Of a DNA stretch of 64,000 nt, positions 1 through 8,870 are shown piece after piece; positions within the stretch are counted from its first letter, which is position 1; every line of letters begins with the position of its first letter. The DNA is taken from contig NZ_JAAEAH010000049.1 of NCBI RefSeq assembly GCF_010998615.1, positions 1 to 64,000 of the forward strand, read 5' to 3'. The notes under the pieces were generated by a model that saw only the letters and a program-made list of their open reading frames with translations, did no database searches and was not told the DNA's origin. Source of the stretch: Myxococcus sp. CA023. Lineage in GTDB: Bacteria > Myxococcota > Myxococcia > Myxococcales > Myxococcaceae. The translations under genes were made by a program, and so were the position numbers.

Positions 1-866
1 CCGTGGCACCGCCAGCGCCCCCGACGCCGCCCGCTCCTCCGGCCAGTGTCGCGGCCGTGGCGGCCCAGTCAGCCCCGGGCCCCACCCCGCCACCTGCGCC
101 TCCGGCGCGGAGCCTGGGTTCGCGCGCCCAGCGTGAGTTGGACCAGCAGACGCGGGTCGGCGCGGGACAGCAGCTCTCCGTGGCGCAGCTCATCGCGCTC
201 AAGAACGCGGGCATCACCCCGGAGCGCGTGCAGCAACTGACGGCCATGGGCTACACGCCGACCGTCTCCAACCTCGTGAGGATGAGCCACGCCGGCATCA
301 CCCCCGACTACGTCCAGGACATGAACACGCGCTTCGGCCGGAAGCTGGAAGCGAAGGAACTGACGCGCCTGCGACACCTGGGCGTCACGCCCGAGTACAT
401 CCAGTCCCTCAAGTCCGCGGGCTTCAACGTCGATGACTCGAAGGCACTGTCCCACGCGCGCGCCGTGGGCGTGGACGAGGACTTCGTCCGCGATATCAAG
501 GACGCCGGATACACCGGCATGTCGCTGGAGGAGCTCGCCCACCTGCGCGCCGTGGGCGTGAGCCCCGAGTACATCCGAGCGATGAACAAGCACGGCCTGT
601 CGAAGCTGAAGGCCCGGGAGCTGATGCAGCTTCGCGCCGTGGGCGTGGACCCAGGCTGGCTCGCCAGCATGCGCAAGGCGGGCGTGCAGACGATGAATAC
701 GAAGGAGCTCCAGCGGCTGCGCGCCACGGGCGTGGACGCCCAATTCCTGGGTGAGCTCCACGACGCGGGCCTGAAGGACCTCTCCGTCAACGAACTGGTG
801 CGGCTGCGCACCGGCGGCGTGGACGCGGACTTCATCAGGAAGATGCGCGGCACCGGCTCGAAGTAA
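1..866 (+). CDS. C-terminal part of a repeat protein, possibly an M56/BlaR1-type metallopeptidase (5' truncated)
   Basis: The reading frame is open from the window edge (first full codon at position 3), so the true start lies upstream. The visible part begins with a Pro/Ala-rich linker of about 40 residues, then about eight repeats of 28-29 residues that open with G(V/I)(T/D)PE(Y/F)(V/I) and end in a Leu-rich helix (ELxxLRAVGV). Repeats of this kind are known to me at the C terminus of BlaR1-like M56 metallopeptidases in several Gram-negative phyla, where a Pro-rich linker joins them to the membrane peptidase. No catalytic HExxH is visible here, so that assignment rests on the repeat type and linker only. 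The next gene carries the same repeats behind a signal peptide, suggesting a sensor/partner pair. Confidence 0.6.
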   Translation, partial: VAPPAPPTPPAPPASVAAVAAQSAPGPTPPPAPPARSLGSRAQRELDQQTRVGAGQQLSVAQLIALKNAGITPERVQQLTAMGYTPTVSNLVRMSHAGITPDYVQDMNTRFGRKLEAKELTRLRHLGVTPEYIQSLKSAGFNVDDSKALSHARAVGVDEDFVRDIKDAGYTGMSLEELAHLRAVGVSPEYIRAMNKHGLSKLKARELMQLRAVGVDPGWLASMRKAGVQTMNTKELQRLRATGVDAQFLGELHDAGLKDLSVNELVRLRTGGVDADFIRKMRGTGSK

Positions 867-977
867 GCCGTTCGTCCCGCGCCCATCACCCAACACGTCT
901 CGATTGCCCCACCCCGCTCGGCGCACGTCCCATCCGACGCGCGCCGCACGGGAGGGGTCTACCCGAAGGAGCCCACC

Positions 978-1955
978 ATGCGTCTCATGTCGTCACGCCT
1001 GCCCCTCGTGGCCCTGTTGTTGATGGCCACCTCCGCCGTCGCGGCCTCTTCCACCTTCGAGCCTCGCGGCACCTGGTCGGCCTCGCCCAAGAGCAGCGAC
1101 CCATCCACCCTGAACCTCCAGCTCCGCCAGGGCCCGCACCGCAACATGGGCTTCACGGAAGCCCTGGCGTCCTTCCAGGGACTGTCCACCACGGGCGGCG
1201 CCACCACCTTCACCCTGCCGCGCGAGGCCGGCACCTTCCGCTTCGAAGGCCAGTTCCAGGACGGCCAGGGCGCGGGCCACTTCCGCTTCGATGCCAGCAG
1301 CGACTTCCTCAAGAAGATGGCCACGCTGGGCTACTCGGACATCACGCCCGAGGTGCAGTTCCAGTTGGCGGCGACCAACGTCACGACCGCCCGCATCCAG
1401 GGGCTGGCCGCGCTGGGCTACAAGCAACTCAGCACGGAGGAGCTCATCCAGGCGGGCATCTTCGACGTAACGCCCGAGTACGCGCGTGGCCTGTCCGACG
1501 CGGGCTACCCCGGACTGTCGTTCAAGGAACTGGTCGAGAGCCGCATCCACCGCGTCACGCCCCAGCGCGTGAAGGAGTTCTCCGGCGTCGGCTTCGCGAA
1601 GCTGCCCTGGAATCAACTGACGGCCATGAGCATCCACGGCGTCACGCCCGACTTCGTGAAGCAGATGCGCGAACTGGGCTTCCAGGGCACGGACGCGGAT
1701 GACGTCATCGCCTTCCGCATCCACCGCGTCACGCCCGAGTTCGTGAAGCAGATTCGTGAGCTGGGCTTCAAGGACCTCACGCAGGACCAGATTCTGGCCT
1801 TCCGCATCCATGGCGTCACGCCCGAGTTCGTGAAGCAGATGCGCGAGGCAGGCTACCCCAACGTCACCCCGGACGAACTGGTGGCCCTGCGCATCCACGG
1901 CATCGACCGCGTCTTCATCCGCGACATGTCAGGGACGGCGCCGAAGAAGAAGTGA
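978..1955 (+). CDS. secreted protein with 29-residue GVTPEFV tandem repeats
   Basis: 325 residues. The ATG follows a good AAGGAG ribosome-binding site about seven bases upstream. Residues 1-23 form a signal peptide ending near AVAA, so the protein is exported. Residues 24-110 look like a small beta-rich domain of unknown function. From about residue 115 to the end there are about seven repeats of 29 residues with the core GVTPEFVKQMRELGF. The last four are nearly identical and strictly 29 residues apart. The same repeat family fills the preceding gene 110 bp upstream, which suggests the two proteins act together at the periplasmic face. The function is not recognised; a scaffold or protein-interaction role is inferred from the repeat architecture. 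Confidence 0.8.
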   Translation: MRLMSSRLPLVALLLMATSAVAASSTFEPRGTWSASPKSSDPSTLNLQLRQGPHRNMGFTEALASFQGLSTTGGATTFTLPREAGTFRFEGQFQDGQGAGHFRFDASSDFLKKMATLGYSDITPEVQFQLAATNVTTARIQGLAALGYKQLSTEELIQAGIFDVTPEYARGLSDAGYPGLSFKELVESRIHRVTPQRVKEFSGVGFAKLPWNQLTAMSIHGVTPDFVKQMRELGFQGTDADDVIAFRIHRVTPEFVKQIRELGFKDLTQDQILAFRIHGVTPEFVKQMREAGYPNVTPDELVALRIHGIDRVFIRDMSGTAPKKK

Positions 1956-1978
1956 CGCCGGGCGCCGTGCACGCGCCC
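1631..1978 (+). repeat. 87-bp in-frame tandem coding repeat
   Basis: The motif CATCCACGGCGTCACGCC and close variants recurs at 1631, 1718, 1805 and 1892, exactly 87 bp apart. Each unit encodes one 29-residue protein repeat. The first three units are close to identical at DNA level, which indicates recent duplication or homogenisation. The last unit is cut short by the stop codon at 1955. Confidence 0.8.
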
Positions 1979-2065
1979 AACGGCTTCAGCATCCAGGGGC
2001 GTCGCCTCCCGCTCGCAGGTGGAGCAGGAGGCGACGCCCCGGGTCATCGAGCTGTAGTCCGCGGC

Positions 2066-3847
2066 TCACTCCAGCGACGGCGCCGTGTCGCCCGGCAGGA
2101 ACACCCCCCGCGCGAGCGACACCGGCAGCCCGATTTGGAGGAGCCGGTCGTGAAAGTCCTTCAGCACCAGCGTCTTCCCGCGCGACTCCAGGTGGCGGCG
2201 GTAGTCGTCGCGCAGCTTGAAGATCTGCATGCGCCCCACGGCGTAATACAGGTACGTGGGGTCGAGCGTGCCGCGCTCCACCTCGCGCAGTGCGGGGAAG
2301 GGCTCGAAGTACGCAATCTCCGCGTACCGCTTCGCCACCGCCTCCACGGGCTCTCCGTACACGTGCAGCGCCAGCGCCGCGTACCAGCGCGCGTGCCGCT
2401 GGAGCGCGCGGCGGAGCTGCCCCAGCCGCACGGCCGGGTCACCATTCCCCAGGCCTTCATCCACCATCATCTGCTCGGAATAGTGCGCCCAGCCCTCCAC
2501 CAGTGACGCGGGGGTGAAGACCTTGCGCACGTCCGTGGGAATCCGCGCGCCGTAGAGCAGCTGCACGAAGTGGCCAGGCATGGCCTCATGGACGGTGATG
2601 CCCAGCAGTCCCGCGCGGTTGAAGTACGTCAGGTGCTGGGCCTTCTGCTCAGGCGTCCAGCCAGGCTCCACGTTGGTGATGTTGTAGAAGGCCTCGGTGG
2701 CCTTCGTCTCGAAGGGGCCGGGGGTGTCCATGGACGCGAAACCCAACCGCGCGTAGGACGGCGTCTCCCGCACCACGGGCAGCCGGTCCGACGGCAGCGT
2801 GAGGATGTTCCGCTCGCGCACGAAGCGCTGCAGCTCCACCAACTGCGCCCGCGCCGACGCCACCAGCTCCTCCGCCTTCGGGTGGTCCTTCACCAGCTCC
2901 GCCATCACCTGCTCGGGCGTCTTGGTGGCGTCCAACCGGGCTGCCTCGCGCGCCACCCAGGCCTTGTAGTCGCGGATGGCGCGCTCGTTGATGTCGCGCA
3001 GCGCGTCCGCGTCCAGCGTGACGTGCTCCTCCAGCGCCAGCTTTTTCTCGAAGCGCTCGCGCCCCAGGCGGAAGTCGCCGTCCGCCTTGGGCAGCAGCTC
3101 GCGCTCCAGCCACACCGCGAAGGCCTCCATCTGCCGTGCGGCCTCCTCACGCGCGGCGGAGAAGGCGGCGCGCTCGCTCAGCGGCACCTGGGCATACCCC
3201 TGCGCCGCCAGGGCCCGGGGCAGGTCCGTGCGCAGATACGCCACGGTGCCGCGCGCGTCGCGCAGCGCGTACTCCGCCCACAGCTTCGGCACGCCGCTCA
3301 GGTTGAACTGCGCCGCGTCGAGCACGCCGGGGATGCGCGCCATCCGGGAGCGCATGGCGCGCATGCGCTCGGCCACGGGGGCGAACTCGCGTGACGACAG
3401 GCCGTCCAACCCGCTGGAGATGATGCCCACGTAGAAGCCCGGGTTGCGCTCCCAGGGGCGCACCTCCTCCAGCTCCAGCAGGTCGGCGCGCATCGCGTTC
3501 TCCAGCACGCGCACGTCCACGGCCGCGTCCCCCGACAGGCCACCGCGCGCCACCACCTGCTCCAGGCGCGTCAGCCAGCCGCGCAGCGCCTCCGCCTTGC
3601 GCTTCAGCGCGCCCGAAGAGACGTCCGGCAGGTGGGCGTCATGCATGTGATAGCCGAGCCGCGTGGCCCGGGTGGGATGCGCCGCCGCATACCAATCCAG
3701 GTACTCGCGCGCGAGGACGACATAGTCGGCATCCGCGGCGGAGACTGAAGCGGTGGGCATGGCCGTGGAAGACTCCGGCCCGGCCCCCGAGCGCGAAGCG
3801 CAAGCGGAGACACAGGCCAACAGGACGAATGCGGAGCGAATGCGCAT
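2066..3847 (-). CDS. DUF885-family lipoprotein (putative zinc peptidase)
   Basis: 593 residues when started at the ATG that yields MRIRSAFVLLACVSAC, a lipoprotein signal with Cys at about residue 16. An in-frame upstream extension to 3997 lacks signal character and is not used. The C-terminal half contains the HExxGH-type motif HEAMPGHF and, further on, EGWAHYSEQM. These are the signature metal-binding and catalytic segments of DUF885 proteins, which resemble M3/M32-like gluzincin peptidases. It is probably anchored in the outer membrane and degrades peptides, but the substrate is unknown. It is transcribed divergently from the ELWxxDGT gene, sharing a roughly 250-bp upstream region. Confidence 0.85.
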   Translation of the reverse strand: MRIRSAFVLLACVSACASRSGAGPESSTAMPTASVSAADADYVVLAREYLDWYAAAHPTRATRLGYHMHDAHLPDVSSGALKRKAEALRGWLTRLEQVVARGGLSGDAAVDVRVLENAMRADLLELEEVRPWERNPGFYVGIISSGLDGLSSREFAPVAERMRAMRSRMARIPGVLDAAQFNLSGVPKLWAEYALRDARGTVAYLRTDLPRALAAQGYAQVPLSERAAFSAAREEAARQMEAFAVWLERELLPKADGDFRLGRERFEKKLALEEHVTLDADALRDINERAIRDYKAWVAREAARLDATKTPEQVMAELVKDHPKAEELVASARAQLVELQRFVRERNILTLPSDRLPVVRETPSYARLGFASMDTPGPFETKATEAFYNITNVEPGWTPEQKAQHLTYFNRAGLLGITVHEAMPGHFVQLLYGARIPTDVRKVFTPASLVEGWAHYSEQMMVDEGLGNGDPAVRLGQLRRALQRHARWYAALALHVYGEPVEAVAKRYAEIAYFEPFPALREVERGTLDPTYLYYAVGRMQIFKLRDDYRRHLESRGKTLVLKDFHDRLLQIGLPVSLARGVFLPGDTAPSLE

Positions 3848-4104
3848 GGCGCGTCGAGTCTCGTAATGGGACGGCGGTTCGGAAAGCGGGAAGCGCGCTC
3901 TGGATGCTTCTTCGTCGAACAGCTCTCGCCCGGGTTGTCGGCTGAAGGTCCCCGGTCTCGTACGCCGAGGCGCCCGCGGAGGGCGACTGTCACGCAATGA
4001 CAGCCCTGGACCGACTCGCGGACGGCTTGGGTTTCGTCACATCCCGGCCAGATTGCGCGACCGCGGCACCCCACCGCAGCCAGCCACCGCAACAAGGAGT
4101 GAGT

Positions 4105-5619
4105 ATGCGTCTTCGCGCACAAAGCCTTCCTTTGCTGTTGTCCGCCGTTTCAGGCATCGCCACCCTCGGATGCGGCATCGAAGCACCCTACCCGGTTCGC
4201 CTGGAGCACGGGGAGGTGGAAGCCTCCGCCAGCCGTGAAGGCACCGCGCGCCTGGGTGCGGCCTCCGGCTGGGACCTGTGCGACACGACGGCGCGGCTCG
4301 TGCGGGACATCATCCCGGGCGCGGGGCACTCCCATCCGCAGGACCTCACCCACGGCAACGAGGTCCTCCTCTTCTCCGCCACGGATGGCGTGGGGGGCCG
4401 TGAGCCCTGGCTGAGTTCGGGCGTGGCTCCGGGTACGCGTCCGCTGCTGGACGTGTACTCCGGAGGCCCGGGCTCGGACGCGGGCCCCTTCCTCCAGTGC
4501 GGGATGACGACGTACTTCGCGGCGAATGATGGAGTGCATGGCCGCGAACTCTGGAAGACGGATGGCACCACCGATGGCACGGAGCTGGTGAAGGACATCT
4601 CGCCGGGAGGGCTGGGCTCGGACCCGGAGCACCTGACCTTCTACGACGGCGTGCTGTACTTCACGGCGAATGATGGTGTGCATGGCCGCGAGCTGTGGCG
4701 CAGCGACGGCACGGAGGAGGGAACCTTCCTCTTGCGTGACTTCAGCACGGAGGGAGACCTGGTCTCCAGCCACTTCGAGATGGTGGCGGGGACGAACGCC
4801 CTCTACGTCAAGGTGAACATCTTCTCACCGACCGACCGCCAGTCGAGCCGGGTGCAACTGTACCGGACCGATGGCACCAGCTTCGTGCGGCTGGTGGACG
4901 GGACGGAAGAGAACATGCTGGGCGACCTGACGCCGGTGGGGGACAAGCTGTTCTTCACCTGGAACTTCGATGCGCCGCAGACGCGGCTCTACGTCACCAA
5001 CGGCACGTCGAGCTGGGCGCGTTACGTGTACACGTTCATCGGCGCCCCCCTGGGGATGGTCGCTTACAAGAACAAGCTCTTCCTGAGCGCGGCGACTGGC
5101 GCCGGGGGGGTGGACTTCGAGCTGTGGCGCAGCGACGGCACGACGTCCGGCACGATGCGGGTGAAGGACATCTACCCGGGCACGGTGCCGTCGCAGCCGA
5201 CGAACCTCACGGTGGTGAAGGACCGGCTCTTCTTCGTCGCGGATGACGGGGTGCACGGCCGCGAGCTGTGGAGCAGCGACGGGACGAGCGCGGGGACGAA
5301 GCTGCACGCCGACATCGCCGTGGGCGCGCTGGGCTCGGAGCCCGCGGAGCTGACGGCCGTGGAGGAGTACCTCTTCTTCAGCGCCCACACGGAGGCCGGG
5401 GGCCGGGAGGCGTGGGTGAGCGACACCCGCGAGCCGGGGGTGTTCGAGGTGCAGGGCATCGCGCCGGGGAGCATGCACTCGGACCCGAGCAACTTCGTGC
5501 GCTCGGGGTGGGACCTCTACTTCGTCGCCAGCGACAGCGCCGACTACGGCCGCGAGCTGCGCGCGCTGCGCATCCGGCCGGCGGGCATGTGTGACATGAG
5601 CGGCAACGGCGAGCTCTGA
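4105..5619 (+). CDS. ELWxxDGT-repeat lipoprotein
   Basis: 504 residues from the ATG at 4105, which has AAGGAGT about five bases upstream. The longer in-frame ORF back to 3997 has no signal sequence. The N terminus is a lipoprotein signal with a TLGC lipobox. The mature part carries at least six units of the hyalin-like ELWxxDGT repeat (GRELWKTDGT, GRELWRSDGT, FELWRSDGT, GRELWSSDGT and degenerate GREPW/GREAW forms), spaced about 45-75 residues, each typically preceded by a YFxAxDGVH segment. This family is expanded in myxobacteria and probably folds as a beta-propeller-like surface protein. A strong terminator follows 116 bp after the stop. Confidence 0.85.
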   Translation: MRLRAQSLPLLLSAVSGIATLGCGIEAPYPVRLEHGEVEASASREGTARLGAASGWDLCDTTARLVRDIIPGAGHSHPQDLTHGNEVLLFSATDGVGGREPWLSSGVAPGTRPLLDVYSGGPGSDAGPFLQCGMTTYFAANDGVHGRELWKTDGTTDGTELVKDISPGGLGSDPEHLTFYDGVLYFTANDGVHGRELWRSDGTEEGTFLLRDFSTEGDLVSSHFEMVAGTNALYVKVNIFSPTDRQSSRVQLYRTDGTSFVRLVDGTEENMLGDLTPVGDKLFFTWNFDAPQTRLYVTNGTSSWARYVYTFIGAPLGMVAYKNKLFLSAATGAGGVDFELWRSDGTTSGTMRVKDIYPGTVPSQPTNLTVVKDRLFFVADDGVHGRELWSSDGTSAGTKLHADIAVGALGSEPAELTAVEEYLFFSAHTEAGGREAWVSDTREPGVFEVQGIAPGSMHSDPSNFVRSGWDLYFVASDSADYGRELRALRIRPAGMCDMSGNGEL

Positions 5620-5658
5620 GCGGTAGACGCCTGCCCACCCTCGGCGCAGCCGGCCCCA

Positions 5659-5685
5659 GGGGCCAACCGGGACGGCGTTGGCCCC
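5659..5685. terminator. inverted repeat downstream of the ELWxxDGT gene
   Basis: A perfect 9-bp stem (GGGGCCAAC / GTTGGCCCC) with a 9-base loop lies 40 bp after the stop codon. No uninterrupted T tract follows, so it may be an mRNA 3' stabilising hairpin rather than the main terminator, which follows at 5735. Confidence 0.45.
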
Positions 5686-5734
5686 CTTCCCTTCCTGGCG
5701 CCGGGTGCCCACATCGGAGAACTGCCGAGTGGCA

Positions 5735-5768
5735 GGGGGCACCAGGAGCCGGCTGGTGTCCCCTTTTT
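5735..5768 (+). terminator. Rho-independent terminator
   Basis: An 11-bp stem (GGGGGCACCAG paired with CTGGTGTCCCC, one G-U pair), a 7-base loop, then five T residues at 5764-5768. This is a textbook intrinsic terminator for the ELWxxDGT lipoprotein gene and a rarity in such GC-rich DNA. The rest of the 371-bp gap 5620-5990 shows no convincing gene; its last part holds the GGAGGAG ribosome-binding site of the next gene. Confidence 0.85.
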
Positions 5769-5990
5769 CGTGCCCCCAGAGCGGCCGTCCGTCCTTCGAA
5801 TTGTACGCCTCCGTGCATTTCTCCCCGCCTCCAGCGTCGTCTTGGGCAGAACTGTCATGCTGCTGTCCCGCTGCGGGCCGGCGCGTCTGACGCGTGCGGA
5901 CGAGCCTGGGCTGGGCTAAGCGTCTGCCTGCCCGTCGGGTACCGCACAGGCCGGCGCCTGCGGCCCGCTCGCTGGAGGAGGTTTCAAGCG

Positions 5991-8693
5991 ATGTCCGACA
6001 CCGTGGTGAAGAAGAAGCGCCGTTGGCCCTATGTCCTTGGAGGAGTCTTCGCGCTCCTCGTCATCATCGTGGCCGTGGCGCTCTGGCGACTGGACGCCAT
6101 CCTGCTGAAGACGGCCCGCGACCAGGCGGCCACCTATTCCCAGCTCCTGGGACGTCCCATCGAAATCGGGGACATCTCCACCAAGCTCTTCCCCACCATT
6201 GGCGCCCAGGTGGAGAACGTCACCGTCGGCCCCGCCGAAGGGGAAGACCTGCCGCTGGCCCAACTGGCCCTGATTGACGTCCGCGTCGCCGCAGGCCCGC
6301 TCCTGTCCTCCAGCGGCAAGGACATCCAGGTGAAGAACGCCGAGGTCTCCGGCCTCACCGTCAACCTGGTCCGCTTCGCCGACGGCACCACCAACGTGCA
6401 GCGCCTGCTCCAGCGGATGGAAGAACAGCAGCCCAAGGAAGAGGAGGCTCCCGTTGAAGAGTCCCAGCCCATGGACCTCTCCGGCGTCCACGTGGAGCGC
6501 GCGGCCCTCACCGACGGCGCCATCCGCTTCGTGGACCGCGGCGCCGGAGAACAGGCCCGCGAGCTGGGCGTGAAGGACCTGGACATCGAGGTGAAGGACC
6601 TCCGCGTGGGCAAGCCGCTGGTGGTGAATCTGGCCGCCGCCGTGCTCGCGGACACCCAGAACCTCCAGGTGTCCCTCCACGCCGCGCCGCTGCCGGCCAC
6701 GCTGGTCCCCACGCCCGAGCGCGTGACGCTGAAGGCGCAGAAAATCGACCTCGCCCCGCTGGGCCCCTTCCTGCCGCCGGACATCGGCCTGCGGGCGGGC
6801 ACGCTGGACGCGGACTGGCAGGCGGACCTGGGCAGCGCCGTTCCCGGCGGCCAGGGCCCCACGAAGCTGGTGGGCATCCTCAAGGCCCTGGGCCTGAGCT
6901 TCACCGGCTCCGAGGGCGGCAAGGCGCTGGACGTCGTCATGGACACCGACGTCGCGGGCGACATCACCACGGGTGACCTGGCGCTCAACAAGCTGAAGGT
7001 GGACCTGGGCCCCGCGAGCCTCACCGGCAAGGGCAGCGTGAAGGGCCTGCTGACCGACAAGCCCGCGGTGGAGGGCTTCGAGCTGACGGGCCGCAACCTG
7101 GACCCGGCCGCGCTCGCCGAGTACTACCCGCCGCTGCGCAAGCAGCTCAACGGGATGATTGCCGGTCCCATCGGCCTGGACGTGCGCGGCAGCGGCACGC
7201 AGGACGCCCAGGCCATCGACGTCAACGTGGACCTGACGCCCGTGCGGCTGCGCGTGCCGGCCCAGCTCACCAAGGACGCGGGCGGCGCGATGAAGCTCTC
7301 CGCGCGGGTCTCCGGCGCGGCGGCCACGGGCGGCGCCCTGCGCTTCGACGCGAAGGCGGACCTGGGCGGCATCGACCTGCGGCCCGGCCTGCTGGTGGAC
7401 AAGGCCCCGGGACAGCGGATGGACCTGAGCGCCGCGGGCACCTACGCGCCCGGCAAGGGCTCCGGCATGAAGGTGGACATCCCCAAGCTCACCGCGAACG
7501 TGCTCGCGGACACGATGACAGGCAGCGCGTCCTTCGCGCTCGCGGGCGCGGGGAAGAAGCAGACGACGACGTTCTCCGCGGACCTCAAGAGCCAGAAGCT
7601 GGACGCGGACGCGCTGATGATGAGCGAGGAGGAAGTCCAGGCGCGTGGCGGTCCGCCGCCGGAGGCGCCGCCGTCGGATGACCCGACGCGCTTCAACGGC
7701 TTCCGGGGCGACATCCGCTTCGCGGTGGGCACGCTGCGCTACATGGAGATGAACATGACCCAGGTGACGGGCGTGGTGAAGATGACCGACGACCTCATCA
7801 CGGTGGAGAAGTTCTCCACGGGCGTCTACGGCGGGCGCATCGTCGCGGACGGCACCACGATGCGCCTGGGCCCGCTGCCGGAGCAGCGCCCCTTCGAGGC
7901 GAAGGTGAAGGTGGAGGGCGTCGCGGTGGAGCAGGCGCTGACGCAATTCACGCCGCAGAAGGCCGTGACGGGCAAGTTCAACGGCAACGTGGACGTGAAG
8001 GGCGTGGGCTACACGCCCGACCAGCTCAAGCAGACGCTGCTCGGCGGCATCAACGGCGACCTGCTGGATGGCGAGCTGCTGGGCAAGGACCTGGTGGCCG
8101 CGGTGTCCGAGCCGCTCGCCAAGGCGCTGCCCATCGCGGCCAAGGGCCTGAAGAACGAGCAGGTGACGAAGCTGGGCGGTGACCTGCCCTTCAGCGTTCA
8201 AATCAAGGACGGCGTCGCCCAGCTCTCCAAGCCGCTGACGTGGGCGCGGCCGGAGGCGGAGCTGAGCTTCGACGGCGGCATCCGGCTGGATGGCTCGCTG
8301 GACCTGACGGGCTCCGTGTCGCTGACACCCTCCACGGTGAAGACGCTGACGCTGGGCAAGGTGACGCCGCCGGCCGCCATCCCCGTGGGCCTGAAGCTGA
8401 CAGGCCCCGCGTGGAAGCCGGAGGTCACCAGCCTGGACGTGAAGCCAGCGGTGACGCAAATCGCGAAGCTGGCGGCCTCGTCACTGGCGGGCAGCCTGAT
8501 TGGCGGCGAGCGCGGCCAGCAGGTCCAGGGCATCATCGAAGGCGGCGAGGACAAGCTTCGCGCCGAGGCCGAGGCCAAGCGCAAGGAGTTGGAGGCCAAG
8601 GCCGCCGAGGAGAAGGCGCGCCTGGAGGCCGAGGCCAAGAAGCGCGCCGAGGAAGAAGCGAAGAAGCGCCTGCGCGGCCTCTTCGGGAAGTAG
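5991..8693 (+). CDS. AsmA family protein
   Basis: 900 residues, with GGAGGAG upstream of the ATG. Residues 14-32 form a single N-terminal membrane anchor after a KKKRR stretch (type II topology, bulk in the periplasm). The long remainder has the alternating beta-strand pattern and the FPTIGAQVENVTVG-like segment of the AsmA N-terminal domain. The C-terminal AsmA_2-like region (residues about 590-830) contains YGGRIVADGT and repeated LDGELLGKDL-type strands. AsmA-like proteins form long hydrophobic grooves thought to move phospholipids to the outer membrane. The last 45 residues are an unusual Lys/Glu/Ala-rich coiled coil (EAKRKELEAKAAEEKARL type). A stem-loop follows at 8703. Confidence 0.85.
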   Translation: MSDTVVKKKRRWPYVLGGVFALLVIIVAVALWRLDAILLKTARDQAATYSQLLGRPIEIGDISTKLFPTIGAQVENVTVGPAEGEDLPLAQLALIDVRVAAGPLLSSSGKDIQVKNAEVSGLTVNLVRFADGTTNVQRLLQRMEEQQPKEEEAPVEESQPMDLSGVHVERAALTDGAIRFVDRGAGEQARELGVKDLDIEVKDLRVGKPLVVNLAAAVLADTQNLQVSLHAAPLPATLVPTPERVTLKAQKIDLAPLGPFLPPDIGLRAGTLDADWQADLGSAVPGGQGPTKLVGILKALGLSFTGSEGGKALDVVMDTDVAGDITTGDLALNKLKVDLGPASLTGKGSVKGLLTDKPAVEGFELTGRNLDPAALAEYYPPLRKQLNGMIAGPIGLDVRGSGTQDAQAIDVNVDLTPVRLRVPAQLTKDAGGAMKLSARVSGAAATGGALRFDAKADLGGIDLRPGLLVDKAPGQRMDLSAAGTYAPGKGSGMKVDIPKLTANVLADTMTGSASFALAGAGKKQTTTFSADLKSQKLDADALMMSEEEVQARGGPPPEAPPSDDPTRFNGFRGDIRFAVGTLRYMEMNMTQVTGVVKMTDDLITVEKFSTGVYGGRIVADGTTMRLGPLPEQRPFEAKVKVEGVAVEQALTQFTPQKAVTGKFNGNVDVKGVGYTPDQLKQTLLGGINGDLLDGELLGKDLVAAVSEPLAKALPIAAKGLKNEQVTKLGGDLPFSVQIKDGVAQLSKPLTWARPEAELSFDGGIRLDGSLDLTGSVSLTPSTVKTLTLGKVTPPAAIPVGLKLTGPAWKPEVTSLDVKPAVTQIAKLAASSLAGSLIGGERGQQVQGIIEGGEDKLRAEAEAKRKELEAKAAEEKARLEAEAKKRAEEEAKKRLRGLFGK

Positions 8694-8702
8694 CGGTCCG
8701 CG

Positions 8703-8734
8703 CGCGGCACCGGGGCTTCTCCGCCGGTGCCGCG
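8703..8734. terminator. stem-loop after the AsmA gene
   Basis: A perfect 11-bp inverted repeat (CGCGGCACCGG / CCGGTGCCGCG) with a 10-base loop starts 10 bp after the AsmA stop codon. There is no T tract. Its position just before the activator boxes of the next gene suggests it insulates the sulfide promoter. Confidence 0.6.
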
Positions 8735-8739
8735 GCCCC

Positions 8740-8766
8740 TGAAACACGCTGAAACGGCCGGGAAAC
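8740..8766. promoter_or_regulatory. three phased TGAAAC boxes (putative activator binding site, sulfide promoter 1)
   Basis: TGAAAC at 8740, TGAAAC at 8750 and GGAAAC at 8761 are spaced 10 and 11 bp, i.e. on one face of the helix. They lie about 50-70 bp upstream of a -24/-12 promoter. The same hexamer on the other strand (GTTTCA) is repeated three times at 11-bp spacing upstream of the persulfide dioxygenase gene. The sharing of this element by two sigma-54 promoters that flank an enhancer-binding protein gene is the basis for calling it that protein's upstream activating sequence. Confidence 0.6.
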
Positions 8767-8811
8767 ACCCTGTTCACCCCGTCACCCGAGACCTGCCCTC
8801 GGGGACGAGTG

Positions 8812-8827
8812 TGGCATGCGCCCTGCT
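8812..8827 (+). promoter_or_regulatory. sigma-54 (-24/-12) promoter of the sulfide:quinone oxidoreductase gene
   Basis: TGGCATG-CGCC-CTGCT matches the TGGCACG-N4-TTGCW consensus with the invariant GG and GC correctly spaced (10 bases between). It lies 44 bp upstream of the start codon and is preceded by the TGAAAC boxes. Confidence 0.7.
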
Positions 8828-8870
8828 AGGGCTTCCTACCCGTTTCACGCGTCACAAGGGAGCGCGCGAC

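Noticed and set aside
5916-8459. An 847-codon open frame on the minus strand opposite the AsmA gene, and many similar long antisense frames
   Set aside because: GC-rich third positions create long shadow frames; these translate to Arg/His/Ala/Gly-rich strings without domains or ribosome-binding sites, while the plus-strand product is a clear AsmA protein.
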